A stretch of 64,000 nucleotides of DNA from Candidatus Fukatsuia symbiotica (GTDB taxonomy: Bacteria > Pseudomonadota > Gammaproteobacteria > Enterobacterales > Enterobacteriaceae). Both the position numbers and the translations under genes were made by a program. The notes under the pieces were generated by a model. It did no database searches and was not told where the DNA came from. It saw only the letters and a list, made by a program, of their open reading frames with translations. The stretch covers positions 1,674,001 to 1,738,000 of the forward strand of contig NZ_CP021659.1 of assembly GCF_003122425.1 (NCBI RefSeq). Reading direction: 5' to 3'. Positions within the stretch are counted from its first letter, which is position 1. Each line of letters starts with the position of its first letter. Positions 38,008-49,811 of this stretch are shown piece by piece.

Positions 38008-39840
38008 TCAAGCATCTTTGCCACCACGGTTAGCACGCTTACGATCATTTTCCGTGAGATAACGTTTGCGGATGCGGATGGATACTGGCGTTGTTTCCAC
38101 AAGCTCATCATCATTAATAAATTCCAATGCCTGTTCTAAAGATTTTTTGATAGGAGGAACCAAGGTCGTGGCCTCGTCAGTACCGGATGCACGCATATTG
38201 GTTAATTTTTTACCTGTCAAACAGTTAACCGTGAGATCATTAGAACGTGAATGGATACCAATGATCTGGCCTTCATAGACTTCAGCACCGTGCCCCAGAA
38301 ACAACTTACCACGATCTTGCAGGCCATACAGTGCAAAAGCGACCGCTTTACCTTGACCATTGGAAATCAGTACGCCATTTTGACGCTGACCGATTTCGCC
38401 TGGGCGCACATCATCATAATGACTAAAAGTTGAGTAAAGTAAGCCTGTGCCCGAAGTTATGGTCATAAATTCAGTGCGGAAACCAATCAAACCACGACTT
38501 GGGATCAAATAATCCAAACGAACACGGCCTTTGCCGTCAGGATCCATATTCTTTATCTCGCCTTTACGCTCCCCCAAGGCCTGCATAACCGCTCCCTGAT
38601 GCTGTTCTTCAATATCCAGGGTTACGTTTTCAAAAGGCTCTTGATCACGGCCATCGACTTTACGATTAATTACTTTTGGACGAGATACCGCCAGTTCAAA
38701 ACCTTCACGGCGCATATTTTCGATCAGTATTGATAGATGAAGTTCACCACGGCCAGAAACATGGAATGCATCAGCATCTTCTGTTTCTTCTACTCGCAAG
38801 GCAACATTGTGTATTAACTCTTTTTTCAGACGTTCCAAGATCTGACGCGAGGTAACGTATTTACCTTCTTTACCGCAAAATGGCGAGGTATTAACGCAGA
38901 AATACATGCTAACGGTAGGTTCATCGACAGAAAGCGCAGGCAGTGCTTCAACTGCATTGACATCACAAAGGGTATCAGAAATATGCAACTCACCGAGGCC
39001 AGTAATAGCAATAATATCACCCGCCTCCGCCAACGCGGTTTCAATACGTTCCAGCCCCATATGACTGAATACCTTACCCACTTTGCCATTACGTGTTTTA
39101 CCTGTACTATCAATAATAGTGACCTGTTGGTTAGGCTTAACGACACCACGTTTGATGCGACCGATACCGATAACACCCACATAGCTGTTGTAATCCAGCT
39201 GTGAGATCTGCATCTGTAATGTGCCATCAGGATCAACTTTAGGGGCAGGAACATGATCAATAATAGCTTGATACAAAGGCGTCATATCTTTCGCCATCTC
39301 ATGATGAGTATTACCTGCGATACCCATTAATGCTGATGCGTAGATGATATGGTCTATGAAACCACACTGTTCTTCAGTAGCACCCAGGTTGACAAACAGA
39401 TCGAGTACCTGATCAACCACCCAGTCAGGACGCGCACCAGGGCGATCAACCTTGTTGATAACCACAATGGGTTTCAAACCATGTTCAAAGGCTTTTTTAG
39501 TCACAAAACGCGTTTGTGGCATTGGACCATCCATCGCATCGACGACCAACAACACCGAGTCAACCATCGACATTACCCGCTCCACCTCGCCACCAAAATC
39601 GGCATGCCCCGGTGTATCGACAATATTAATATGATATCCCTTCCATTTAATGGCGGTATTTTTTGCCAGGATAGTGATCCCGCGCTCTTTTTCCAAATCG
39701 TTGGAATCCATTACTCGCTCTGTCGCTTCAACACGCTCATCAAAGGTACCGGATTGTTGTAACAATTTGTCAACCAGGGTGGTTTTTCCATGGTCAACGT
39801 GTGCGATAATGGCGATATTGCGCAAATTCTTATTAGTCAC
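38008..39840 (-). CDS. bipA: Ribosome-associated GTPase BipA/TypA
   Basis: The 610-residue translational GTPase is close to the E. coli length. G-motifs: [16 protein letters not shown] (P-loop), [27 protein letters not shown] and [16 protein letters not shown]-like domains III and V and the specific C-terminal domain follow ([50 protein letters not shown]). It acts in ribosome assembly and stress adaptation. It is divergent from glnA, the conserved enteric order. Confidence 0.97.
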   Translation of the reverse strand: MTNKNLRNIAIIAHVDHGKTTLVDKLLQQSGTFDERVEATERVMDSNDLEKERGITILAKNTAIKWKGYHINIVDTPGHADFGGEVERVMSMVDSVLLVVDAMDGPMPQTRFVTKKAFEHGLKPIVVINKVDRPGARPDWVVDQVLDLFVNLGATEEQCGFIDHIIYASALMGIAGNTHHEMAKDMTPLYQAIIDHVPAPKVDPDGTLQMQISQLDYNSYVGVIGIGRIKRGVVKPNQQVTIIDSTGKTRNGKVGKVFSHMGLERIETALAEAGDIIAITGLGELHISDTLCDVNAVEALPALSVDEPTVSMYFCVNTSPFCGKEGKYVTSRQILERLKKELIHNVALRVEETEDADAFHVSGRGELHLSILIENMRREGFELAVSRPKVINRKVDGRDQEPFENVTLDIEEQHQGAVMQALGERKGEIKNMDPDGKGRVRLDYLIPSRGLIGFRTEFMTITSGTGLLYSTFSHYDDVRPGEIGQRQNGVLISNGQGKAVAFALYGLQDRGKLFLGHGAEVYEGQIIGIHSRSNDLTVNCLTGKKLTNMRASGTDEATTLVPPIKKSLEQALEFINDDELVETTPVSIRIRKRYLTENDRKRANRGGKDA

Positions 39841-40079
39841 AGCTTTTTTGCCTCAGATATTTATAAATAATGTATTGTACACGTATAGTAAGTTCCCATG
39901 ATATGGCATAAGTGGGTCGTTTGAACAGTTTAGGTGGCTTGAGCCGCCTTTTTGACACGAAATGTTTTGCCAGCAGCGCTTTTTCAAGTAAATATTTTTG
40001 CTGTTAAGCCTTTTTTAGACAAAAATACCCGCTAATCGTTGCCAAACGATAACAATGACTCATCCAGGAGAGATAAAGA

Positions 40080-41513
40080 ATGTCCGTTGCTGATAAACTG
40101 GCCGAAGAAATATCCGCTGTTAAAAATATGATACAAAAGCATGAGGTGAAATTTGTAGATTTACGTTTTACCGACACCAAAGGGAAAGAGCAGCATGTCA
40201 CTGTGCCTGCTCACCAAATCAATGATGACTTCCACGAAAACGGTAAAATGTTTGATGGCTCTTCCATTGCCGGTTGGAAAGGTATCAACGAATCTGACAT
40301 GGTGCTCATGCCAGATGCTGAAACAGCAGTGATGGATCCGTTTTTCGAAGATGCTACCCTGATTATCCGTTGTGATATTTGCGAACCTGGCACCCTGCAA
40401 GGGTATGACCGTGATCCGCGCTCTATCTCTAAACGTGCAGAAAATTATTTAAAAAAATCAGGGATTGCTGATAGTGTGTTATTCGGACCGGAACCCGAAT
40501 TCTTCCTGTTTGATGATGTCCGCTTTGGTAGCAGCATTTCAGGTTCTCATGTCGCTATAGATGATATCGAAGGTGCATGGAATTCTTCTACTAAATACGA
40601 GACCGGTAACAAAGGCCATCGACCCGCGGTGAAAGGCGGTTATTTCCCTGTTCCCCCAATAGATTCCTCACAAGATCTACGTTCTGCTCTGTGTTTGACG
40701 ATGGAGTCTATGGGTCTGACCGTTGAGGCGCATCATCACGAGGTAGCAACTGCAGGTCAAAATGAAGTGGCAACCCGTTTCAATACCATGACCAAAAAAG
40801 CAGATGAAATTCAGATTTACAAATATGTCGTACATAATATCGCTCATGCCTTTGGTAAAACCGCAACCTTTATGCCAAAGCCTATGTTTGGTGACAACGG
40901 TTCCGGTATGCATTGCCATATGTCACTATTACAAGGAAAAATTAACCTGTTCGACGGTGATCAATACGGTGGTTTGTCTCAAACAGCCCTGTTCTATATC
41001 GGTGGCATCATCAAACATGCGAAAGCCATCAACGCTTTTACCAACCCGACCACCAATTCTTACAAACGTTTGGTGCCAGGCTATGAAGCACCGGTCATGT
41101 TGGCCTACTCTGCCCGTAACCGTTCTGCTTCTATCCGCATTCCTATTGTTGCCAACCCCCAAGCACGCCGTATTGAAGTTCGTTTCCCTGATCCTGCTGC
41201 CAACCCCTATTTGGCCTTTGCCGCTCAATTAATGGCGGGTCTTGATGGCATCGCCAATAAAGTTGACCCTGGTGCAGCAATGGACAAGAATTTATACGAC
41301 CTCCCACCGGAAGAAGCCAAAGAGATCCCAACAGTAGCGGGTTCTCTAGAAGAAGCACTGGCAGCCTTGAATGCCGATCGCGAATTTTTAACCCGTGGTG
41401 GTGTTTTTACTCAGGATGCCATTGACGCTTACATCGCTTTGCGCAACGTAGAAGTAGACCGCGTACGTATGACACCTCATCCGCTTGAATTTGAAATGTA
41501 TTACAGTGTATAA
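40080..41513 (+). CDS. glnA: Type I glutamine synthetase
   Basis: The 477-residue enzyme condenses ammonia and glutamate. Motifs: [54 protein letters not shown], the [11 protein letters not shown] region and NRSASIRIP. The adenylylation Tyr lies in NLYDLPPEE. The N-terminus ([20 protein letters not shown]) is about eight residues longer than in E. coli; the ATG has CAGGAGAG upstream, so the longer form is accepted. glnL and glnG do not follow, unlike in E. coli, although PII (glnB) is present at 61363. Confidence 0.96.
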   Translation: MSVADKLAEEISAVKNMIQKHEVKFVDLRFTDTKGKEQHVTVPAHQINDDFHENGKMFDGSSIAGWKGINESDMVLMPDAETAVMDPFFEDATLIIRCDICEPGTLQGYDRDPRSISKRAENYLKKSGIADSVLFGPEPEFFLFDDVRFGSSISGSHVAIDDIEGAWNSSTKYETGNKGHRPAVKGGYFPVPPIDSSQDLRSALCLTMESMGLTVEAHHHEVATAGQNEVATRFNTMTKKADEIQIYKYVVHNIAHAFGKTATFMPKPMFGDNGSGMHCHMSLLQGKINLFDGDQYGGLSQTALFYIGGIIKHAKAINAFTNPTTNSYKRLVPGYEAPVMLAYSARNRSASIRIPIVANPQARRIEVRFPDPAANPYLAFAAQLMAGLDGIANKVDPGAAMDKNLYDLPPEEAKEIPTVAGSLEEALAALNADREFLTRGGVFTQDAIDAYIALRNVEVDRVRMTPHPLEFEMYYSV

Positions 41514-41524
41514 CTTTTAGTCAG

Positions 41525-41547
41525 ACTCGCCGGCTGAAGCCGGTGAG
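41525..41547 (+). terminator. Hairpin after glnA
   Basis: ACTCGCCGGCT and its complement after a 3-base loop form a strong stem just past the glnA stop. The following T run is weak, so termination is probable rather than certain. In E. coli a partial terminator separates glnA from glnLG. Confidence 0.6.
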
Positions 41548-42687
41548 TTCCGTTCAAAAATCCCTGTCCTTTGCCTTTAATATTCTCTTACATTAGGGGT
41601 CTTGTTTTCGTTAGAATTAAATAATAAATTGGCTAATAATTAATTTCGTATCTTATTTAAAAATCATTTTCATCTGAATAAAGGATAAAAACTAATGCCC
41701 TATGGCCTTAGCTTGGTTGTACTTTAGCAGTGTATTCAACCACTCCCAACATGAATCATAATGAACCGGAGGTAGAAATACCACCTCTCCCCCGAAACAA
41801 CCTCCTTAGATTTCAGTGATAATTTTCTGGACCTTAGTCCAAAAGCATTAGATGGTTTAGCAAAGTTACATAACTTAAAGGATTTGAATATATAGCGTAA
41901 CGTATTAATTTTGATTACAATGTATAGCTAAATTATTTAACAGGGAGTTAGCGATGAGCCACTCTGTCGATTTTCGCCGTAAAGTTCTGGGTATTCGAGA
42001 GCAAGAAAACTTGAGTATCAGAGAGACCGCTAAACGCTTCCACATTGGTTCAGCTTCCGTTACCCGCTGGCTCAGTCGTATCGAGGTTAAAGCTTCTTCC
42101 CCCGTCGGCGTAAGCTTGATAAAGTGGCGTTAGCTGAAGATGTTGCACTTTATCCCGATGCTTACCAACGGGAACGGGCGGCGCGCTTTCAGGTGTGCCA
42201 GAAAGCCATTTGGCAGGCACTGAAAAACCTGGGCGTCACCTATAAAAAAAACCCTGCGTCATCCCAAGGCAGACGAAGAGACACGGCGCGCCTTCCAGGA
42301 CACGATAGCCTGCTATAAAAAGCAGGGAAAACCGGTCGTTTATCTGGATGAAAGCGGTTTCGCACACGATAGGCCACGAACCCACGGTTATGCTGCACGA
42401 GGTCAACGCTGTTGGGGTACCCAGGATGGGCAGCCTAAGGGCCGAACAAATGTCATTGGTGCGTTACTGGGAACCGTCCTGATGGCGGTCGGATTATTTT
42501 TTTGTTCCATTAACAGTGATGTTTTTTACGCCTGGGTTACCCAGCGCCTTTTGCCTACTCTTCCTCCTCATTGTGTCATCGTGATGGATAACGCCAGTTT
42601 CCACAAACGTCTCGACATTCAGCAGGCTATCAGTAAAGCCGGGCATCGGATTGAATATCTCACTCCCTACTCACCTGCTCTCAATCC

Positions 42688-44224
42688 TCACTTTTACCCA
42701 CAATTTTTGTTATTAAGAATAATGAACAATCTCACATTTTCTTGCAGGATCTCATACCCTCGCCAAAGCGACATTATTCCCGGTAAACCCTCGGCACGTC
42801 GGTTAAGAAATCCTCCCAATTGACCCAGCCATGTTATTGCCTGAAGCACTGTGGGGGATGCTCGGGAAGGCGGCTTGTTGTCTGTATTCTGCAATACAGC
42901 GTTTGCCATTCTATCTTTGACAACACATCGGTGCAGGTAGCCTCAGGACACAACGCTGCCATTTTGGTCATATACATCAGTTTGAAGGCGATAATGCTTT
43001 TGAGGGTGATCATTTTCGTTAGTTTGGTTGCCGTATTTAAACGACATTGTTCAACACAACATCCTGATTTCAGTGTTTTGAAGAACTCTTCTATCTTCCA
43101 TCTCAGTCTATACCAATTCACTTGCTCTTCTGCTTCAAAGGCGTCAGTGGCCGTCAAATTGGTCAATAATACCCATTCGACAGGCGCTACTCCTTCTGGA
43201 GGAGGCTGTTCTTTAACACTGATGGCAGATACGTGAACCTTTTCATGGATATGCCGTGAAGCGTCTTTATTGGTAGGCCCATAAACTAGATTATTTCTAA
43301 TGGGAAGCCAGCCTGAAATGGAGCGCATATCCACATAAGCCGTTCTTGCTACCCTTTGCTGATTTTTGGGCAGGGTGAGTGCTATGGTTTTTAAAATCGG
43401 CGTCTTTGACAAGGCGGTTTGCACCGTTGTTTTTTTCCCCTTTTCATCGATAAATTTTCTGTCTTTCCGGTTGCGGATAATAAAAAATGTTTTTAGTGAG
43501 CTTGCAACCCGAAAAAGTTCGAAAATATCCGCTTCTCTGTCTCCCAGCGTGATTAAGCAGGTATCTTTGGGTATCAGCGCCGCTGTCTCGTAGAGGGTCT
43601 CTATCCACTTAATACTTTCTTTCTCTTTCATTGTCGATTGATAAAGCCGCCGCTGTTTTTCCTGAGGGGGTTCCTCTCGGGAAACACGTGACCAGCATTT
43701 AAGCGAGGATAACCCAAGCGGCAAGCCCTCCTGAGTTACCATCAAACTTGCATGAAGCATCAACCCCATTTTATGTTTGTGATAGGCTTTAGATATACTT
43801 CCCAACCCCTCTGTCTTTTTATGTGTGTCAAAGTCCAACTCTGATCTGTCCTGAAGAGAAAAAAACCAGTGAATGCCCCTCCAGACGTTTTTGTGTTTGC
43901 ACACAATGTGTACGGAATAGCGCGCTCTCGCTCACTCTCTCATTGCTAAAAAATCGATAAGCTCCTGTGGCCTGTGACCAGGAGCCATGACAGCTTGGGT
44001 AAATTGAACCTGACGCTTTTGATGATAATAAGCCCGCTGTTTCAAAAAAACGCTCTTTAAGGCGTTTATCTCCGAAATCAATTTGATGAAATTCTTCACG
44101 GATCCACTCATTCCCATTACCCGTTACTGTTTTCATGTGCCTGTTTCCTGATTTAACTATTGACTCTACCAATAATCCAATTTCACCTGAATCATTTTTC
44201 ATTCAACGTTGTGGGTAAAAGTGA
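42688..44224 (-). mobile_element. IS4-type (Tn5-like) element with 11-bp target duplication
   Basis: The terminal inverted repeats are TCACTTTTACCCACAA at 42688 and the complementary end at 44209-44224. The flanking duplication GCTCTCAATCC is present at 42677-42687 and 44225-44235 and belongs to the IS630 transposase gene. Total length is 1,537 bases. The inner transposase has frame defects. The clear duplication proves it inserted into IS630 after that element had entered the LRR gene. Confidence 0.9.
42694..44202 (-). pseudogene. IS4/Tn5-type transposase in three frames
   Basis: The N-terminal part (44202-43828; GNEWIREEFHQIDFGDKRLK, PSCHGSWSQATGAYRFFSNE) shifts at a T7 run near 43860. There removal of one T gives VFSLQDRSELDFDTHKKTEG. 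The catalytic part follows (CLITLGDREADIFELF, WVLLTNLTATDAFEAEEQVN, WYRLRWKIEEFFKTLKSGC, the YREK-type motif). A C5 run near 42845 shifts it again; adding a base gives TVLQAITWLGQLGGFLNRRA to the end. The T7 site needs a loss, the C5 site a gain. Confidence 0.8.
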
Positions 44225-44780
44225 GCTCTCAATCCCATTGAACATAAATGGGCACAAGCCAAAAGCAAAAGAAGGGACTTAAATTGCAGCCTTGACGCCT
44301 TATTCTCTCAATATAGTGCATAATCATTATTATGTCGTTCAGCCATATCTGGCAACGACCAGAGCAGCATGCAAAGCTTCAGTAATTTATTAATGTCCGA
44401 CAATTTGAAAAGATTGGATATCTCCAAAAACGAAAAATTTGGACAGGAGGAAGACGCTTTACCACAATTTGAGAGGCTTGCAAGGCTCTATAAAAAACCC
44501 CATGAAAATATATCTCCAGGAGACCAAATTAGGCGAAAAATTGATCGAAAAATAGGATAACTCGGAAACAGTCCGCAGAGAATTCTCCGCATATGGTTTC
44601 AATGTCATCTGCGAAATAAGTCAAAATGTTTTAAGAGAGGACCTACACTCCATATTCGATGAAGAAGGCTTACTCAGAAAGCCAAAGAGTGAGAAACCCC
44701 CTATGACTAACTGAGGCTATTAATTTCGCTTCATTGCTACACAATTTTGATGCTACAAGGCGGCAAAGAATTAAATAAAT

Positions 44781-45497
44781 TTAACATTTAACGTTAGGCT
44801 GTATTAATTTGGGGGGAATATACCGATCCAGGCCTGCTGCTTTACAAAATTCCTTAAATTGGTTTGATGAATAAACATTCGTCTTTTGGTAGATATTTTC
44901 CCTATGCTTTTCTACTTCCCCCTGAGAAAAACCGAATTTTTGCGCTATCGTCTTAGCTTGTAAGGGGTGTTGCAGGAAAAACACCACTTCAAGTTCTCTT
45001 TCAGTGAATATCTCGGTAGGCGGATCCAAAAGCAATACAGAGGGAGCGAGTCTGTTGACATAGTGCGGTAACGAGAGGGAGTTGTACTTTTTTAACTGAA
45101 AAACGGTGCCGATACACTTTTTAGCTTCGTTATACAAAGGAGACTTGCGACACAAATAGGGCTGAAGTTTGTTTTCCCGTCCAAAATAATGTGTCTCAAT
45201 GACAGAAACCGATCGCCGGCTCTCTTCAGTTTTACGATCCTGCTCCTGGAGTTCGGTTTCAAAATCTGCAAAAGACGCCGGACATTCACTATCCAGCTTA
45301 CCCTCAAAATCAAACCCGGGCGGTAGATTAGCAAAATCGAGGGTCGCTCTATTCATATACACAAACCTCGACTTGATATCCCTTATTCCCCAGGCCTCCT
45401 CTTTATTCTCCATAAACGACTTAAGCGCAGGTGATTCAAGCGAGCCTACAATTAACTGTTTAAAATCAGTAGATTTTTCATGATCAGTATTATCCAT
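44781..45497 (-). CDS. PAS-LuxR transcriptional regulator (copy 2)
   Basis: The 238-residue protein has a PAS-type N-terminus (AWGIRDIKSRFVYMNRATLD, ETHYFGRENKLQPYLCRKSP, CIGTVFQLKKY) and a LuxR/GerE DNA-binding domain (EIFTERELEVVFFLQHPLQA, KTIAQKFGFSQGEVEKHREN, IYQKTNVYSSNQFKEFCKAA). It shares domain order and many residues with 34614-35351, including the final RYIPPKL/CYIPAKF motif. A good ribosome site (AGGAGG) precedes the start. It lies beside a broken LRR-effector gene. Role by analogy: sensing of a small molecule, perhaps host-derived. Confidence 0.8.
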   Translation of the reverse strand: MDNTDHEKSTDFKQLIVGSLESPALKSFMENKEEAWGIRDIKSRFVYMNRATLDFANLPPGFDFEGKLDSECPASFADFETELQEQDRKTEESRRSVSVIETHYFGRENKLQPYLCRKSPLYNEAKKCIGTVFQLKKYNSLSLPHYVNRLAPSVLLLDPPTEIFTERELEVVFFLQHPLQAKTIAQKFGFSQGEVEKHRENIYQKTNVYSSNQFKEFCKAAGLDRYIPPKLIQPNVKC

Positions 45498-45854
45498 AAT
45501 AGCCTCCTAAAGTCTAAGCAAACACCTCAAGGTGACGACAACAGGTGCTGCGATCTAAAGCCATTGAGTATAAAAAGTACGCTCAAAAAGCGGAAATCAC
45601 AAGGCTGAAGACAATACTTTTTTGTCAATTACATTCAATCTATTAATTTTTCTGCTTTTTATGTTGAGTCTTTTTTTCACCATTAAGACAGATCACCATC
45701 GCATAATAGGCGTGGAAAACCTCAACTATCAGAGTTATTGTCAACAGAACGATAAAGGCAGGGATGAAGTAAATCACACCACGCAATAGGTTATGCAGTA
45801 TGATAATTGACACTTTTAAGGCCGCTTACGCGGACTTGTTAATTGGCTAGCTGA
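45498..45854. other. Region between PAS-LuxR copy 2 and ihfA
   Basis: About 350 bases. It contains one small possible membrane-protein frame (45643-45813) and, next to ihfA, a short hairpin CCGC-TTAC-GCGG (45822-45840) that may end the pheST-ihfA transcript. Nothing else is supported. Confidence 0.4.
45643..45813 (-). CDS. Possible 56-residue single-helix membrane protein
   Basis: A GTG-initiated frame encodes a strongly hydrophobic helix (GVIYFIPAFIVLLTITLIVE) followed by VFHAYYAMVICLNG and a lysine-rich tail (KKTQHKKQKN). The hydrophobic-then-basic arrangement looks protein-like. The start lacks a good ribosome site and the family is not recognised. It could be the end of a longer decayed membrane-protein gene. 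Confidence 0.3.
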   Translation of the reverse strand: MSIIILHNLLRGVIYFIPAFIVLLTITLIVEVFHAYYAMVICLNGEKKTQHKKQKN

Positions 45855-46154
45855 CTATTTTTGGGGTGAAGCATTCACTACTTGCTTTTTGAACTCATCA
45901 GAAGGACGAAAAGTCACGACACGACGTGCCGTAATAAGTTTCGGTTCAGAGGTCTTCGGATTACGCCCCGGACGCGGAGGTTTATCCCGCAACTTAAAGC
46001 TGCCAAAGTTACATAATTTAACTTCTTCACCATTTTGTAAAGCATGACGTATCTCACTAAAGAACAAGTCTACCAGAATTTTGGCCATCTCCTGATTAAG
46101 TATCTCAAACTTGTTAAGCAGATTTTCTGACATTTTATCTTTGGTAAGCCCCAT
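45855..46154 (-). CDS. ihfA: Integration host factor subunit alpha
   Basis: The 99-residue HU/IHF-family DNA-bending protein has the E. coli length. Motifs: [40 protein letters not shown], and the minor-groove arm [18 protein letters not shown]. It pairs with IhfB. It lies 4 bases after pheT, the conserved operon end. The position expected for Glu or Gly in the E. coli arm region is slightly varied but the Pro tip is present. Confidence 0.96.
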   Translation of the reverse strand: MGLTKDKMSENLLNKFEILNQEMAKILVDLFFSEIRHALQNGEEVKLCNFGSFKLRDKPPRPGRNPKTSEPKLITARRVVTFRPSDEFKKQVVNASPQK

Positions 46155-46158
46155 AAAT

Positions 46159-48546
46159 TCAATCCCTCAAGGATGCTTGGAATCGCTGTTTTAAAGCCGT
46201 TACACATTTTTCAACAGTAGCGGCAATTTCCTCTTCTTCTAGTGTCCGGGTGGTATCCTGCAACGTCAAACTAATAGCCAAGCCCTTACGGCCTTCACTG
46301 ATGCCCTTACCACAGTACACATCGAACAAGTTTACTCCAACTATCTGATTTACGCTAATTTTCTCGCATTCTGCCAAAATATCCGCTGCTGGGATATCTT
46401 CAGCCACGACAATCGCGATGTCACGACGGTTTGCCGGAAAACGAGAGATCTCGCAGACACCAGGTAAGGTAAGATTTGCTAGCTTATTACACTGTAATTC
46501 AAACACCACTGTACGACCATGTAAACCTAGCTTCTCTTCCAATCTTGGATGAACCACACCGATGAAACCAATCGATTCATCAGATAAATAAATTCCTGCA
46601 CTTTGTCCCGGGTGTAACGCCGGATGGGTTTCGCCACGAAATTGCACCATGGACAGTTTGCCAGTAAGCTCTAGAATAGCCTCGAGATCCCCTTTTAAAT
46701 CATAAAAATCTACCTGTCGACTGGGAAGATCCCAATGCTTTTCCAAACAATTACCGGTAATAACACCAGCGAGCATTAGATCTTGTCTCACCTCAAACTC
46801 AGCCGATTTATCAGGGGTAAAGCGTAGACCACTTTCAAACATACGCAAACGTGTCTGCTGGCGATGCTGGTTATAAATCACTGCGGAGAGTAAGCCGGTT
46901 AACAGTGATAAACGCATGGCTGACATATCAGCCGAGATTGGGTTTGGTAAAATCAGGGATTCTTGCTGTGGATGCAGTAAAGCTTGCATTTCAGGATCAA
47001 CAAAACTATAAGTGATGGCTTCCTGATAACCACGGTCAACCAACAGCGTCTTCACTCGCTTCAGTGATAAATCCGCTTCAGGATGCGGAGTCATTAGCAA
47101 ATCCGCTTTTATCGGTATATTTGGAATACAGTTGTAACCGTAAATACGCGCAATTTCTTCAATCAAATCTTCTTCAATCTGCATATCAAAACGCCAGCTC
47201 GGAGCCACAATTTGCCAACTATTTCCTTTTTCCGTCACCTGACAACCTAAACGGCGTAAAATATCACTCACTTGCTGCTCTGGAATAGAATGCCCCAACA
47301 AACGGCACAATTTTTCATACCTTAGGTTGATAGTTGCCACTTTTGGCAGAGCTTTTTCTGTGGTCACATCAATAATCGAACTCGCCTCTCCACCACAGAT
47401 ATCAATCAGTAAACGGGTCGCTCTCTCCATTGCTTTATATTGCAACGCCGGATCTACCCCACGTTCATAGCGATGAGAGGCATCAGTGTGTAAACCATAG
47501 CGACGTGCACGACCAGCAATCGCCAATGGATTAAAGAAAGCACATTCCAACAGTAGATTACGGGTCTGCTTATTAATACCAGAGTGCTCACCGCCTAAAA
47601 CACCCGCCATCGCTAACACCTTTTGTCGATCGGCAATCACTAATGTATCAGCGTCTAAGTGCGCTTTGCTACCATCCAATAATGTTAGCTTTTCACCTTC
47701 CGCCGCGAAACGAACCACGATTTCACTGTCAATGCGATCCAGATCAAAGGCATGCATCGGCTGCCCCAGTTCCATCAACACATAATTGGTGATATCAACC
47801 ACCGGATCAATCGGACGAATGCCACAACGACGCAGCTTCTCACTCATCCATTGTGGAGTAGCAATAGACAGATTAATCCCCTTAACTATCCGACCAAGAT
47901 AACGGGGACATGCTGACGTCTCTAACACATGAATTGGCAAAGTGTCTTGGAGGGTAACGTTTAGCGGAATGATCTCTGGCTCTATTAACGGCAATCGATT
48001 AACAACAGCCAGATCACGCGCTACACCGATAATGCTTAAACAATCGGCACGGTTCGGCGTTACATTGATCTCGATAATATTATCGTTCAATTGCAAAAAT
48101 TCACGAATATCCGTACCTATAGATGCTGAAGCAGGGAGTTCAATGATACCGACCTGATCTTCACCGAAACCGAGTTCAAATGCCGAACACAGCATCCCTT
48201 CAGAAGGAGCACCACGTAGCTTGGTTGCTTTAATCTTAAGCCCAGCGGGCAGCACTGCACCTACAATCGCCACTGCCACTTTCAATCCCTGCCGACAATT
48301 TGGCGCGCCGCAGACAATATCCAGGAGGTGACCCGTGCCAATATCAACTTTTGTTACTCGTAGTTTATCTGCATTCGGGTGTTGACCACATTCGACAACA
48401 TGACCGATAACCACGCCATGAAAATCACCCGCGACCGTATCAATCGCATCGACTTCCAGGCCCGCCATCGTAATTTGATCGGCTAATAAATCACTGCTAA
48501 TCGCAGGGTTAACCCATTCGCGTAACCAAAGTTCACTGAACTTCAT
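46159..48546 (-). CDS. pheT: Phenylalanyl-tRNA synthetase beta subunit
   Basis: 795 residues, the E. coli length. Domain order: B1 ([14 protein letters not shown]), tRNA-binding EMAP-like domain ([20 protein letters not shown]), B3/4 editing region, B5 ([18 protein letters not shown]), the catalytic-like core, and the C-terminal anticodon-binding domain ([16 protein letters not shown]). It forms the alpha2beta2 enzyme with PheS. It follows pheS by 14 bases and is translated with it. Confidence 0.97.
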   Translation of the reverse strand: MKFSELWLREWVNPAISSDLLADQITMAGLEVDAIDTVAGDFHGVVIGHVVECGQHPNADKLRVTKVDIGTGHLLDIVCGAPNCRQGLKVAVAIVGAVLPAGLKIKATKLRGAPSEGMLCSAFELGFGEDQVGIIELPASASIGTDIREFLQLNDNIIEINVTPNRADCLSIIGVARDLAVVNRLPLIEPEIIPLNVTLQDTLPIHVLETSACPRYLGRIVKGINLSIATPQWMSEKLRRCGIRPIDPVVDITNYVLMELGQPMHAFDLDRIDSEIVVRFAAEGEKLTLLDGSKAHLDADTLVIADRQKVLAMAGVLGGEHSGINKQTRNLLLECAFFNPLAIAGRARRYGLHTDASHRYERGVDPALQYKAMERATRLLIDICGGEASSIIDVTTEKALPKVATINLRYEKLCRLLGHSIPEQQVSDILRRLGCQVTEKGNSWQIVAPSWRFDMQIEEDLIEEIARIYGYNCIPNIPIKADLLMTPHPEADLSLKRVKTLLVDRGYQEAITYSFVDPEMQALLHPQQESLILPNPISADMSAMRLSLLTGLLSAVIYNQHRQQTRLRMFESGLRFTPDKSAEFEVRQDLMLAGVITGNCLEKHWDLPSRQVDFYDLKGDLEAILELTGKLSMVQFRGETHPALHPGQSAGIYLSDESIGFIGVVHPRLEEKLGLHGRTVVFELQCNKLANLTLPGVCEISRFPANRRDIAIVVAEDIPAADILAECEKISVNQIVGVNLFDVYCGKGISEGRKGLAISLTLQDTTRTLEEEEIAATVEKCVTALKQRFQASLRD

Positions 48547-48560
48547 AAAAAGATCCCGTC

Positions 48561-49568
<1,008 letters not shown>

Positions 49569-49580
49569 TCACCTATGTGT

Positions 49581-49714
49581 AGGCTTCTTGCAAAACCTAC
49601 TATGTGCTACAAATTCTGCGTTACCTAGGTGCTCGCAATCCTCATGTACACTAAGATTGCTGCGCACTACGCGCCTTGACTTTGCAGCACTCGCTACGGT
49701 TTTGCAAGAAGTCT
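49581..49714 (-). repeat. Palindromic-end repeat family A, copy 2
   Basis: Starts AGGCTTCTTGCAAAACC and ends GGTTTTGCAAGAAGTCT, terminal inverted repeats of about 17 bases. Its reverse complement aligns along its length with 33002-33129. It sits inside the pheS leader, between the attenuator and the pheS start codon, so it is transcribed in the pheST mRNA. Confidence 0.75.
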
Positions 49715-49729
49715 GTTGGCTATTGTTTT

Positions 49730-49758
49730 ACACAAAAAAAACCTCCACGATGGGAGGC
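49730..49758 (-). terminator. pheST attenuator terminator
   Basis: On the minus strand GCCTCCCATCGTGGAGG is followed by eight T. E. coli has an almost identical attenuator hairpin in front of pheS. Together with the upstream Phe-rich leader peptide it should control pheST by phenylalanyl-tRNA supply. Confidence 0.8.
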
Positions 49759-49811
49759 ATCAGCGCTATCTTTCATCTTTTTTTTACGCACCAGCCACGG
49801 GGGATCAGCAT

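Larger units (their letters stand above)
41954..44323 (+). pseudogene. IS630-family transposase, frameshifted and split
   Basis: N-terminal half: MSHSVDFRRKVLGIREQENL, FHIGSASVTRWLSRIE. A C5 run (42099-42103) then lacks one base. The frame resumes as RRRKLDKVALAEDVALYPDA. At TAT-A8 (42241-42251) coding moves to the +1 frame (TLRHPKADEETRRAF). The DDE part follows: VVYLDESGFAHD, CVIVMDNASFHKRL, YLTPYSPALNP. It is interrupted there and ends after the insertion with IEHKWAQAKSKRRDL...LFSQYSA. Not functional. Confidence 0.8.
41891..44347 (+). mobile_element. IS630-family element (copy 2) interrupted by an IS4-type element
   Basis: The left end starts at the TATAGCG motif at 41891 and the imperfect right end is near 44347 (GTTCAGCCATA), with TA on each side. 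Its transposase is split at 42687/44225 by an IS4-type element flanked by an 11-bp duplication of transposase sequence. It differs from copy 1 but shares the coding-frame switch at a TAT-A8 run. Confidence 0.75.
41751..44714 (+). pseudogene. Leucine-rich-repeat protein gene broken by nested IS elements
   Basis: The left part starts MNHNEPEVEIPPLPRNN (41751) and, after a frame change, reads SLDFSDNFLDLSPKALDGLA, KLHNLKDLNI. The right part follows the IS630 end: SGNDQSSMQSFSNLLMSDNL, KRLDISKNEKFGQEEDALP, RLYKKPHENISPG to 44560. A further frame (NSETVRREFSAYGFNVICE, LREDLHSIFDEEGL) ends at 44714. Removing the IS with one TA copy rejoins LNI and SGND in frame, giving continuous LRR units. LRR proteins of this type in enteric symbionts and pathogens are often secreted effectors; that role is inferred. 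Confidence 0.65.

Noticed and set aside
39841..40079. Sigma-54 promoter and NtrC sites upstream of glnA
   Set aside because: No convincing GG-N10-GC element with correct spacing could be identified by eye.
42820..43236. 138-codon plus-strand ORF inside the IS4-type element
   Set aside because: Antisense to the transposase; no independent evidence.
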